From positions 1 through 11,441 of the forward strand of contig DOHC01000019.1 in NCBI GenBank assembly GCA_003535475.1: a stretch of 11,441 bases of DNA, written 5' to 3'. A model generated the notes under the pieces. That model did no database searches, was not told the origin of the DNA, and worked only from the letters and a program-made list of their open reading frames with translations. The translations under genes were made by a program, and so were the position numbers. This stretch comes from Nitrospiraceae bacterium (GTDB taxonomy: Bacteria > Nitrospirota > Thermodesulfovibrionia > Thermodesulfovibrionales > UBA1546). This document shows, piece by piece, positions 1 through 6,954 of this stretch. Numbering within the stretch: position 1 is the first letter of the stretch; each line of letters opens with the position of its first letter.

Positions 1-61
1 CCAGTTTGTATTTTTCAACTTAAATACGGATGAGGGAAAAATAAAGAATGTGTTGAGTGCG

Positions 62-1567
62 TCAGAGCGAGGCTATCTCGTACTTCTCCTGATGAAGGAT
101 ATTGCTCTCTTTAATGATTACCTTAATGCCGTATCTGTTTTCAATATCTTCAATACCAAGCCTCTCTTCGTCAGACAGGAGTTCCGCGACAGAAGGATGG
201 GCAGTGATGATTATCTTTTCGCTGCCATGCATCGCAAGTTTGCTTATATCCCTGAATATCTCATAACAGAGCGTGCGCGGAGATTTCACAAATCCCTTTC
301 CTTCGCAGTAAGGACAAGGCTCACATAGAGTCCTGCCGAGGCTTTCCCTTACTCGCTTCCTTGTCATCTGTATAAGCCCGAGTTCTGATATATGCAGGAT
401 TGTGTTTTTCGCCCTGTCTTTTTTCATCGCCTCAACAAATGCATTAAACACTTTTTCCCTGTTTTCCAGTTTTTCCATATCAATGAAGTCAACTATTATT
501 ATTCCACCGAGATTCCTCAGCCTTATCTGGTATGCTATCTCCTTTACAGCCTCAAGATTTGTCTTTAATATCGTGTCCTCCAAACCGTCCTTGCCGACAA
601 ACTTCCCTGTATTGACATCTATTACAGTCATCGCCTCTGTCTGATCAGTCACGATATAGCCTCCTGACTTGAGCCAGACCCTTCTGCCGAGCGCCCTTGA
701 GATATCCAGTTCTACACCGAATGCATCAAATATCGGCTCCTGTCCCTCATAGAAAACTATCTTGTCAAGGAGCTTCGGGAAATAGGTCCTGACAAATTCC
801 TTTATCCTTTCATACTCCTCGGCAGAATCAATAACAAGTCTCTCAACGTCCTGTGCAAGCAGGTCTCTGACGCTTCTGAACACAAGATCAAGGTCGCTGT
901 AAAGCAGAGAAGGCGCTGTTACCTTTTCTTTTTCCCTCTGTATGTTTTCCCACAGCAGAATAAGAAAATCCAAATCCTTTTTCAGTTCTTCTTCACTGCA
1001 CCTTTCGCTGGCAGTCCTGATTATAAGCCCGTAACCTTTCGGCTTTATTGTTTCTGCGATTGTTTTTAACCGCGTCCTCTCCTGTTCATCGGCAATTCTC
1101 CTTGAAATGCCTACATGCTCAACATTCGGCATAAGCACCAGATAGCGGCCTGGCAGCGTGATGTATGATGTCACGCGCGCGCCTTTGCTGCCTATAGGGT
1201 CTTTTGAGACATGGACGAGGATTTCCTGTCCGGACTGAAGAAGGTCTTCTATGGCAAGATCCGATCTGCCTTTGCGCGAGATAAATTCAACAGAATCGCC
1301 TTTTTCTTCCTCTTCAAGAAACGGAGCGTACTCTTCAATGTCAGCCCTTATGTCAGCAACATAAAGAAACGCCGCCCTTTCAAGCCCGATATCAATAAAG
1401 GCAGACTGCATTCCCGGAAGTATCTTGACAACCTTTCCCATGTAGACATTGCCGACAAGGCTTGCATCGCGCTTCCTCTCAATATAGAATTCAACCACCT
1501 GCCCGCCTTCAAGGAGAGCTACTCTTATTTCTTCATGTGTTGCATTAATCAGGATTTCGCTAACCAT
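62..1567 (-). CDS. rng: Ribonuclease G (RNase E/G family)
   Basis: Endoribonuclease of the RNase E/G family, acting in the cytoplasm on rRNA precursors and mRNA decay. The protein has 501 residues, close to the roughly 490 of E. coli RNase G, and lacks the long C-terminal scaffold of RNase E. An S1 RNA-binding domain lies at about residues 36-125. The DNase I-like catalytic region carries VIDVNTG with Asp317 and IIIVDF with Asp360, matching the two metal-binding aspartates of RNase E. The Zn-link is CPYC (Cys418, Cys421). An upstream in-frame ATG at 1597 would add ten residues, but the ATG at 1567 has a well-placed AAGGA and gives the family-like N-terminus MVSEILIN. It overlaps the end of the upstream radical-SAM gene by 19 bp, so the two are probably co-transcribed and translationally coupled. 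The 61 bases after its stop show no gene or clear terminator. Confidence 0.95.
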   Translation of the reverse strand: MVSEILINATHEEIRVALLEGGQVVEFYIERKRDASLVGNVYMGKVVKILPGMQSAFIDIGLERAAFLYVADIRADIEEYAPFLEEEEKGDSVEFISRKGRSDLAIEDLLQSGQEILVHVSKDPIGSKGARVTSYITLPGRYLVLMPNVEHVGISRRIADEQERTRLKTIAETIKPKGYGLIIRTASERCSEEELKKDLDFLILLWENIQREKEKVTAPSLLYSDLDLVFRSVRDLLAQDVERLVIDSAEEYERIKEFVRTYFPKLLDKIVFYEGQEPIFDAFGVELDISRALGRRVWLKSGGYIVTDQTEAMTVIDVNTGKFVGKDGLEDTILKTNLEAVKEIAYQIRLRNLGGIIIVDFIDMEKLENREKVFNAFVEAMKKDRAKNTILHISELGLIQMTRKRVRESLGRTLCEPCPYCEGKGFVKSPRTLCYEIFRDISKLAMHGSEKIIITAHPSVAELLSDEERLGIEDIENRYGIKVIIKESNILHQEKYEIASL

Positions 1568-3987
1568 TTTATATTCCTTTCCAGAGGCAGCGACCATTCG
1601 CCCTTCCAGCCGTACATCGCAACCCTTGTTATATCAAGTTCTTTATATGATACACCTAATACCTCAGGGAGTATCTCGCTAAGCTTTGCTTTTTTATCTT
1701 TGCTGTCAACAAGTGTAAGCCTCACAGTTTTATTATCTATAATTGAGATGTCTTCTATTCCTTCAATTTCTAATTTTTGCTCCAAATACCTTTTAGCAAC
1801 TGTCGAGTCAGCACAGATTATCTCGTATTCGTACCGTGATATGAAACTGCTCAGGGACGGTTCTTTGCCATGCATTAAAACAGCATCCTTTATTTTTAAG
1901 CCTTCCGGCAGAACAGAATTCATCTTCAATATAAAATAGTCTATATCAAACGGCGGTGTTATCTCCATATCAAAGTATTCCCTGATGCCTGCTATGCCCA
2001 CGCCAAGCGCAGGCCCGAAAGCCACTTTTGGCGATGGATGAAATCCCTGCGAATATCTAAGCGGTATCTCTGCTCTCCTCATTGAGCGGAATATCGCTGT
2101 AACAAGTTCAAGATGGGATAGATATTTCAAAACACCTGCTTTTGAGAATTCAACTCTCATTCGGTGAATGGGGGAATGGGTGAATGGGGGAATGGGTGAG
2201 TTGTTTTTCGATTCACCGATTAACCGATTTACCGATTTACCAAAATCCTTGCATTTTAACCCGCACGCATGACAAACCTTTCTGCAGTCAGATGTTTTTT
2301 CTCCTGTTATTGCCCTCTGATATTCCTTGCAGAGGAAGTCTTTATTTACCCCTGTATCAATAATATCCCACGGCAGTCTTTCATCTATTCCATAAGTCTT
2401 TTCCGCATATGCTGATGCATTTATGCCTGTCTCTTCTATTGCCTGAGTCCATTTCTGAAAATCAAATGTCTCTCCCCACGCATCAAGCCTGCATCCCAGA
2501 GACCACGCCTTTTCTATTAAAGGAGCAAGCCTCTCATCTCCCCTCGCAAAAACTGCCTCAAGAAAACTCATATCTTCCCTGTGCCCCTTAAACTCAAATC
2601 TCTTTTTCCTGAACATCTCTTTCAGATATTTCATCTTTCTCTTTATGCTCTCAATGTTTTCCTGCCCATGCCACTGAAACGGCGTATGGGGTTTGGGGAC
2701 AAATGGAGAAACACCCGCATTTATTTTTACATGCCTTCCTGTGTGCGCTTTTGCAATCCTTAAAGCTTTCATTATCATCTCAGGTATTGCCTGTACATCC
2801 TCATCGGTCTCGGTAGGAAGCCCTACCATATAATACAGCTTGAGATTCTGCCAGCCTTCTTCAAAGAGTGCATTAAGGCTTCTCTCATAATCTTCCTCTG
2901 TGAAGTCTTTGTTTATGACATTACGCAGCCTTTCAGTCGCAGCCTCAGGAGCTATTGTAAAGCCTGTTTTCCTGACACTTTTTATCTCTTTAAGGATGTC
3001 TCTATCAACAGCGGCAACCCTTAACGAAGGCAGTGAGAGTGAAATTTTTTTATCATAAAACCGCTTGTTGAATTCTTTAATCAAAGGCAAAAGGCATGAG
3101 TAATCTCCTGCGCTCAGGGATGTGAAGGAGACATCTTCATGCCCTGTGTTTTTCAGGGAATTTTCAGCTATCCGAAGAACATTCTCAGGGCTTCTTTCGC
3201 GCAAGGGCCTGTAAATCATCCCGGCCTGACAGAACCTGCATCCCATTGTGCAGCCCCTTGATACCTCTACATTCACCCTGTCATGGACGATGGCTGTGTA
3301 AGGCACAATCGGAGCCTCCGGATATGGAGATGAATCCAATGAATCTATATAACGGCGTTTTATTTGGTTAATAGGTGAATGGATGAATGGGTGAATCGAG
3401 GGGACAAAGATTCCTTCAATTTTCGCAACTGCTTTCAATAAAGATTCCTTCCTGCTATCTCCTTCCCTTTTCCACTTTCTGTAAACATCTAAAATCTCAA
3501 TAATTGCCTCTTCGCCGTCTCCGATTAAAAATGCATCAATAAAAGGAGACATTGGAAGGGGATTGACAGTGCAGGGGCCTCCTGCGATTATCAAAGGCCA
3601 ATTCCCCTCCGCCCGTTCTTCGCTCTTTATCGGGATTCCGCCGAGATAAAGCATATTAAGTACAGTTGTGTATGAAAGCTCATACTGAAGGCTGAACCCG
3701 ACAATGTCAAACTCCTTCAGCGGTCTGCCTGTTTCAAGGGAAGAAAGGGGGATTCCCTTATTCCTCATCTCCTCTTCCAGATCAAACCACGGATGGAATG
3801 CCCTTTCTGCGGAGGCGTATGGAAGGTCATTGATTATTTTATAGAGGATTCTCAGCCCGAGGTGCGACATCCCGATATCGTAGATGTCAGGAAAGGCAAG
3901 GGCGACTCTAATCTCTGCCTCTTTCCTGAGAGCGTTTATCTCGCTATCTATGTATCTGCTTGGTTTTTGAAAGAGTGATAAATTCAC
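1549..3987 (-). CDS. Fused radical SAM protein (TIGR03960-like) with DUF2344 (TIGR03936-like) domain
   Basis: 812-residue two-part protein of unknown exact reaction. An N-terminal B12-binding-like region (about 1-230) precedes a radical SAM domain with the cluster motif CTMGCRFC (Cys246, Cys250, Cys253; CX3CX2C), which should bind a 4Fe-4S cluster and SAM. A second cysteine group, Cys568, Cys572, Cys575 and Cys579, closes the first half. The C-terminal part from about residue 609 (RVEFSKAGVLKYLSHLE, then GFHPSPK) is a DUF2344/TIGR03936 domain. This fusion is commonly found next to RNase G, as here, suggesting a role in RNA modification or ribosome biology (inference). The start is GTG at 3985-3987: an in-frame TAA lies three codons upstream and KPSRYI close to the N-terminus fits the family. 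No good Shine-Dalgarno is visible. Two repeat-encoded insertions interrupt it at residues 196-208 and 583-609. Confidence 0.9.
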   Translation of the reverse strand: MNLSLFQKPSRYIDSEINALRKEAEIRVALAFPDIYDIGMSHLGLRILYKIINDLPYASAERAFHPWFDLEEEMRNKGIPLSSLETGRPLKEFDIVGFSLQYELSYTTVLNMLYLGGIPIKSEERAEGNWPLIIAGGPCTVNPLPMSPFIDAFLIGDGEEAIIEILDVYRKWKREGDSRKESLLKAVAKIEGIFVPSIHPFIHSPINQIKRRYIDSLDSSPYPEAPIVPYTAIVHDRVNVEVSRGCTMGCRFCQAGMIYRPLRERSPENVLRIAENSLKNTGHEDVSFTSLSAGDYSCLLPLIKEFNKRFYDKKISLSLPSLRVAAVDRDILKEIKSVRKTGFTIAPEAATERLRNVINKDFTEEDYERSLNALFEEGWQNLKLYYMVGLPTETDEDVQAIPEMIMKALRIAKAHTGRHVKINAGVSPFVPKPHTPFQWHGQENIESIKRKMKYLKEMFRKKRFEFKGHREDMSFLEAVFARGDERLAPLIEKAWSLGCRLDAWGETFDFQKWTQAIEETGINASAYAEKTYGIDERLPWDIIDTGVNKDFLCKEYQRAITGEKTSDCRKVCHACGLKCKDFGKSVNRLIGESKNNSPIPPFTHSPIHRMRVEFSKAGVLKYLSHLELVTAIFRSMRRAEIPLRYSQGFHPSPKVAFGPALGVGIAGIREYFDMEITPPFDIDYFILKMNSVLPEGLKIKDAVLMHGKEPSLSSFISRYEYEIICADSTVAKRYLEQKLEIEGIEDISIIDNKTVRLTLVDSKDKKAKLSEILPEVLGVSYKELDITRVAMYGWKGEWSLPLERNIKWLAKS
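1574..1580 (-). promoter_or_regulatory. Ribosome binding site of rng
   Basis: On the minus strand this reads AAAGGAA. Its AAGGA core lies 7 nt before the ATG at 1567 and inside the 3' end of the upstream gene. It is the reason for choosing 1567 over the ATG at 1597. Confidence 0.7.
2161..2241 (-). repeat. In-frame 8-bp repeat element with inverted arms, in the radical SAM gene linker
   Basis: Read on the coding (minus) strand, a first arm has two GGTAAATC units, then GGTTAATC, then GGTGAATC. A short A-rich spacer follows, then a second arm of five ATTCACCC-like units, some changed to ATTCCCCC. The first arm is an imperfect reverse complement of the second, so the element could fold as a hairpin or cruciform of about 80 bp. 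It stays open in the gene's frame and encodes about residues 583-609, including [12 protein letters not shown]. It sits exactly between the last cysteine cluster and the DUF2344 domain, a linker where extra residues should be tolerated. Confidence 0.85.
3365..3396 (-). repeat. In-frame array of four 8-bp units in the radical SAM gene
   Basis: On the coding strand the four units are ATTCACCC, then ATTCATCC, then ATTCACCT, then ATTAACCA. They encode SIHPFIHSPINQ at about residues 197-208, between the GIFVP segment and the radical SAM core. Relatives usually have an ordinary variable loop here (family knowledge from memory). No inverted arm is seen at this copy. The orientation relative to the gene is the same as at 2161-2241. 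Confidence 0.8.
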
Positions 3988-4002
3988 ATGTTAGGATAAC
4001 AT
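3988..4002. promoter_or_regulatory. Perfect short palindrome abutting the GTG start of the radical SAM gene
   Basis: ATGTTA and TAACAT flank GGA, giving two perfect 6-bp arms with a 3-nt centre directly before the start codon on the minus strand. It could be an operator or a small RNA hairpin that occludes initiation. It could also be chance in AT-rich sequence. Confidence 0.3.
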
Positions 4003-4053
4003 AATAGGCATCGAACCAGCATGGAAGATAGAGGATTTTCGGTAAAAATTCGC

Positions 4054-4082
4054 TTGACAGTACCCTCTCCCCTTCTTATAAT
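4054..4082 (+). promoter_or_regulatory. Perfect-consensus sigma70 promoter for the restriction-modification operon
   Basis: TTGACA at 4054-4059 and TATAAT at 4077-4082 are separated by exactly 17 bp, the ideal spacing. The predicted transcription start near 4089 leaves a leader of about 136 nt before the endonuclease ATG at 4225. A second TATAAT lies at 4208-4213 but has only a weak -35 match and would give an almost leaderless transcript. Confidence 0.75.
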
Positions 4083-4109
4083 TCATCAAAAAGCAGATGC
4101 AGTATAAAA

Positions 4110-4121
4110 TGTAATGTTACA
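4110..4121. promoter_or_regulatory. Candidate operator palindrome in the restriction-modification leader
   Basis: TGTAATGTTACA is a perfect inverted repeat (arms TGTAA and TTACA around TG) about 20 bp after the predicted transcription start. Its position would suit a repressor or the methyltransferase acting as autoregulator. No controller (C) protein gene is present, and the site may be chance. Confidence 0.3.
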
Positions 4122-4224
4122 CATAGAAATAACTAAAAATGAGCACATAGTACTCTCTTCAATCCACATTGGTTAAAATATTTCTGATTAAAGAAACTCA
4201 ATTGGTTTATAATAAAAGGCAACA

Positions 4225-5307
4225 ATGGGAACAAAAGCACTAATAGTAGAGGTACTTGAAAATTTATGGTCTAAAAACAAGGCAAAAGGACTGCTCGCTC
4301 AAGCAGTATTAATGCAGGAAATCAGCAAAGGTGTTTTTGGAGAAGATGCCGGTGATAAAATATTTTCAGGATGCTGGCTCTTAGCCCCTAAGAGCACCGA
4401 TTTCTATAAATTCAGATTCTGTTTCTTTGTTCATCCATCAGTTTTAAAACTGCACGATGCAGGAGTTACTCCCAAATCAATTCTTGGCGACAAATACAGA
4501 CCGTTTCATGCTATTACTGAATTTATGGATAATGCAGGCATAGGCACAGTCTATGTTGTCCCCTCGACCGATAATGGGAAACTCCCATTAGAAAGCTTTA
4601 AAAACCGCAATTTTTCTGGTATTGCATGGCAACTTTTTACTTTTGAGAATGGGGAGTTTATTTCACGAGAACCACAAGAGTTCTTTACACGATGGGCAGG
4701 AAATAGAGGGAGAGCATCTTCCGGCACACAATGGGAGCCTCAGACAAAAGAAAAAATAGGATTACTTAATGAAGAAATATTGACAGAACTATTGCTTAAC
4801 GAGCTTTTTCTCTCAGGCTTTGTCAAAAGCATTCTTCGCAAACCACTGAATGACCCCTATGATGTAGATTCATTTCTTATCAGCATATCACAGAACCATA
4901 TTTTTCCGATGGAGATTAAGGAAAAATTCCCCGGTCAAAACAGCAAAGATAAATTTTTTGGTATAGATGCTGGCAGGGTAATGATGTTGCTAAGACTATG
5001 CCTGCCTAACGATGCAAATTCAGTTTATCTTATCAGGGAACTGGATGAGACCGGACAATTCATCGGCTGGAAATATATAACATTAAGTGATATTGTGATG
5101 ACTTCGAGCTGGAACCTTCAGGCAGGAGGCCCAGGAATGGGCGGGCAGAGCACTCAGACAATACGTCTTCCTTATGAATATTTTAAAGATTTTATTGCCA
5201 ATGAGATTACAGAAGATAATCTTAAAAAGATTGGAAATCTGCCCAAGGACGTTAAAACTATTGCCAAGCAATTTGGGGCAGAGCTTTTGTCAAAATTTCA
5301 CCGTTAA
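4225..5307 (+). CDS. Putative type II restriction endonuclease, specificity unknown
   Basis: 360-residue protein that I do not recognise by sequence. It is called an endonuclease because it sits 3 bp ahead of a cytosine-C5 methyltransferase and because it contains a plausible PD-(D/E)XK nuclease core: Asp213 and Asp215 in NDPYDVDSF, followed 15 residues later by MEIKEK with Glu230 and Lys232. A helix with acidic residues (Glu183, Glu184, Glu188) precedes this, as is usual in the fold. The N-terminal 170 residues (aromatic-rich, with FRFCFFVHPSVL) may be a separate DNA-binding or specificity part. No signal peptide or membrane segment is seen. The start at 4225 has AAAAGG 5 nt upstream. It is probably co-transcribed with the methyltransferase from the promoter at 4054. 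Base composition is AT-richer than the flanking genes. Confidence 0.75.
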   Translation: MGTKALIVEVLENLWSKNKAKGLLAQAVLMQEISKGVFGEDAGDKIFSGCWLLAPKSTDFYKFRFCFFVHPSVLKLHDAGVTPKSILGDKYRPFHAITEFMDNAGIGTVYVVPSTDNGKLPLESFKNRNFSGIAWQLFTFENGEFISREPQEFFTRWAGNRGRASSGTQWEPQTKEKIGLLNEEILTELLLNELFLSGFVKSILRKPLNDPYDVDSFLISISQNHIFPMEIKEKFPGQNSKDKFFGIDAGRVMMLLRLCLPNDANSVYLIRELDETGQFIGWKYITLSDIVMTSSWNLQAGGPGMGGQSTQTIRLPYEYFKDFIANEITEDNLKKIGNLPKDVKTIAKQFGAELLSKFHR

Positions 5308-5310
5308 ACT

Positions 5311-6339
5311 ATGGGGAAAATACCGATTAATCATAATCATGGTCTGACTTTTATTGATTTATTTGCTGGTATCGGTGGAATAAGGCTTGCATTTGAGAAA
5401 GCAGGTTGTAAATGTATTTTTTCTTCCGAATGGAATAAACACGCACAGGAAACATATAATATCAATTTTGGTGATATGCCTGTAGGTGACATACATCAAA
5501 TCTCTTCTAATGAACTACCTGACTTCGATATTTTATGTGCAGGCTTTCCATGTCAGCCGTTTTCTATTGCAGGCGTTTCAAAGAAAAAAAGTCTGGACAA
5601 ACCGCATGGATTTGAGGATGAAACGCAGGGGACTTTATTTTATGAAATAGTACGGATACTGAAAGATAAAAAACCAGATGCTTTTTTTCTTGAAAATGTA
5701 AAAAACCTTGAACGACATGACAAGGGAAAAACATTTGAAATTATAAAGAGTGCTATAGAAGAAATTGGCTATTCCTTTTTTTACAAGCTTATTAATGCAA
5801 ACTTTGTTGTTCCACAGAACAGAGAAAGAATCTACATGATTGGGTTTAAAGACAAAACTCTTCATTTTAAGTTTCCAAATATTCCTGATACAAAGCCAGT
5901 TATGAGAAACATCCTTGAAGAAAATGTTTCTGATAAATACACATTAACAGACCATCTCTGGCAGTACCTCAAAGACTACGCGGAGAAGCACAGGCAAAAG
6001 GGGAACGGTTTTGGGTTTGGTCTTGTCAATTTGGACAGTTATTCAAGGACATTATCAGCACGCTACTATAAAGACGGCAGTGAGATTCTTATACCACAAA
6101 AAAACAAGAATCCAAGACGATTAACCCCAAGAGAATGTGCAAGGCTTCAGGGATTACCTGATACATTTAAAATACCTGTTTCGGATACTCAGGCTTATAA
6201 ACAGTTTGGAAACAGTGTTGCTGTTCCCGTTGTAGAATTTCTTGCAAAGGCATTGGTTAAAACTTTAATTGAAAAACCAACACATCGTTTTCAACCGGTT
6301 TATTGTATTACGCCCAAACAGGCTGCCTTTCCGTTTTAA
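5311..6339 (+). CDS. DNA (cytosine-5-)-methyltransferase of a type II restriction-modification system
   Basis: Transfers a methyl group from SAM to C5 of cytosine in a specific DNA site, protecting it from the neighbouring endonuclease. The 342-residue protein has all key motifs in the standard order: I DLFAGIGG (17-23), IV GFPCQPFS with catalytic Cys81, VI ENV (128-130), VIII QNRER (169-173), IX RRLTPRECARLQG (269-281) and X YKQFGNSVAVPV (296-307). The target-recognition region between VIII and IX (about 200-265, including GFGFGLVN and SARYYKDGSEIL) is fairly short. I cannot infer the target from it. The gene starts 3 nt after the endonuclease stop with no clear Shine-Dalgarno, so reinitiation or coupling is likely. 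The gene tail meets vsr convergently with a 4-bp overlap. Function is certain; the recognition site is not. Confidence 0.95.
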   Translation: MGKIPINHNHGLTFIDLFAGIGGIRLAFEKAGCKCIFSSEWNKHAQETYNINFGDMPVGDIHQISSNELPDFDILCAGFPCQPFSIAGVSKKKSLDKPHGFEDETQGTLFYEIVRILKDKKPDAFFLENVKNLERHDKGKTFEIIKSAIEEIGYSFFYKLINANFVVPQNRERIYMIGFKDKTLHFKFPNIPDTKPVMRNILEENVSDKYTLTDHLWQYLKDYAEKHRQKGNGFGFGLVNLDSYSRTLSARYYKDGSEILIPQKNKNPRRLTPRECARLQGLPDTFKIPVSDTQAYKQFGNSVAVPVVEFLAKALVKTLIEKPTHRFQPVYCITPKQAAFPF

Positions 6340-6740
6340 GCGAATAAAGCCAGAAGTTCAGATATTATTCTTTCAGGCTCTTGCTTAATGTCGTGTTCCC
6401 AGAATCTTAAAACTGTCCATCCTTCGTTTGTAAGGATTTTATTTACTTTCCTGTCTCTTTTGACATTGCTGTTTATTTTTTTCATCCAGAATTCAGTGCG
6501 GGTTTCAGGTTTTATAAAACACATCGGGCATTTATGCCAGAAACATCCGTCAATAAAAATAATTATTTTTCTATTTGGAAATACAATATCCGGTTTCCCA
6601 AGCAACCTATAATGAAGCCGGTAACCTCTCAGCCCTTTTTTAAATAACAACTTTCTGAATCTGATTTCAGGCTTTGTATCCCGACCTTTTATTCTGGACA
6701 TATTGTAGCTACGTTGTTTTTTTGTCAGTACATCTGCCAT
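6336..6740 (-). CDS. vsr: Very short patch repair endonuclease (Vsr)
   Basis: Nicks next to T:G mismatches that arise when 5-methylcytosine deaminates, starting very short patch repair. The 134-residue length is normal for the family. Visible family features are the N-terminal SYNMSRIKGRDTKPE, GKPDIVF with the catalytic Asp51, IDGCFWH with His69, the cysteine group Cys66, Cys71 and Cys74 for a structural zinc, and EFWMKKINSNVKRD followed by GWTVLRFWE. Its place tail-to-tail with the cytosine methyltransferase is typical: Vsr genes accompany C5 methyltransferases and presumably work on the same site. It is the only gene of the island on the minus strand and needs its own promoter somewhere in 6741-6800; only weak TATTAT-like sequence is seen there. 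The spacing to ATG has no strong Shine-Dalgarno. Confidence 0.93.
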   Translation of the reverse strand: MADVLTKKQRSYNMSRIKGRDTKPEIRFRKLLFKKGLRGYRLHYRLLGKPDIVFPNRKIIIFIDGCFWHKCPMCFIKPETRTEFWMKKINSNVKRDRKVNKILTNEGWTVLRFWEHDIKQEPERIISELLALFA

Positions 6741-6805
6741 GATTTACTTTATAATACAGCTTTAAGGACAAAGAATAAAATGTGTAACAAATCGCTCAAG
6801 AAGGA

Positions 6806-6826
6806 TGCGGCGAAACAACCGCCGCA
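6806..6826. other. GC-rich hairpin in the vsr-coaE intergenic region
   Basis: TGCGGCG and CGCCGCA form a perfect 7-bp stem around a 7-nt loop, in an otherwise AT-rich 214-bp gap between vsr and coaE. There is no U-tract directly after it on either strand, so it is not a textbook terminator. No gene is seen in the rest of the gap. Confidence 0.4.
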
Positions 6827-6942
6827 CCTCTTAGCTCAGTCGTTCCTTAATAATGAAAAATCCAAAATGAAACCGGTCTGTCCGCATTTCACTTTCCATA
6901 ACCCTTAACTCCTGCTCTAACAGCTTCACTCCCCATGTAATG

Positions 6943-6948
6943 TATAAT
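6943..6948 (+). promoter_or_regulatory. Possible -10 element for coaE (leaderless start)
   Basis: A perfect TATAAT lies 6 nt before the preferred coaE ATG at 6955, which would place the transcription start at or next to the start codon. No matching TTGACA is found 17 bp upstream and no Shine-Dalgarno precedes the ATG, so a leaderless mRNA is possible but unproven. Confidence 0.3.
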
Positions 6949-6954
6949 AATCTT

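Larger units (their letters stand above)
4040..6750. other. Restriction-modification/vsr island (probable horizontally acquired block)
   Basis: Endonuclease, cytosine methyltransferase and vsr lie together between housekeeping genes, and their sequence is visibly richer in A and T than the flanking rng, coaE and phoH genes. Restriction-modification modules commonly move as units. I found no integrase, transposase, flanking tRNA or convincing direct repeats, so the borders are approximate and transfer is inferred only from composition and gene type. Confidence 0.5.

Noticed and set aside
1211..1939. 242-codon plus-strand reading frame over rng and the radical SAM gene
   Set aside because: It lies opposite two well-supported genes, and its protein has no recognisable motif or sensible composition.
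4008..4022. T-arm-like sequence GCTGGTTCGATGCC on the minus strand, a possible tRNA remnant or attachment site
   Set aside because: The stem is not complementary (GCTGG has no CCAGC) and no other tRNA arm is found.
4089..4224. Controller protein gene or riboswitch in the restriction-modification leader
   Set aside because: No reading frame of useful length and no conserved riboswitch pattern were recognised in this AT-rich leader.
6806..6826. Rho-independent terminator
   Set aside because: The stem is GC-rich but no run of T follows on either strand, and it lies upstream of both neighbouring genes.
6826..6845. tRNA-like segment (TTAGCTCAGTCG resembles a D-arm)
   Set aside because: No acceptor, anticodon or T-arm can be folded around it; the downstream sequence lacks GGTTCGAATCC-like bases.
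6714..6908. Small plus-strand reading frame between vsr and coaE
   Set aside because: It begins inside vsr, has no ribosome binding site or motif and spans the intergenic hairpin.
3988..6954. Insertion sequence or integrase bordering the restriction island
   Set aside because: No transposase or integrase frame and no convincing terminal or direct repeats were found at the edges.
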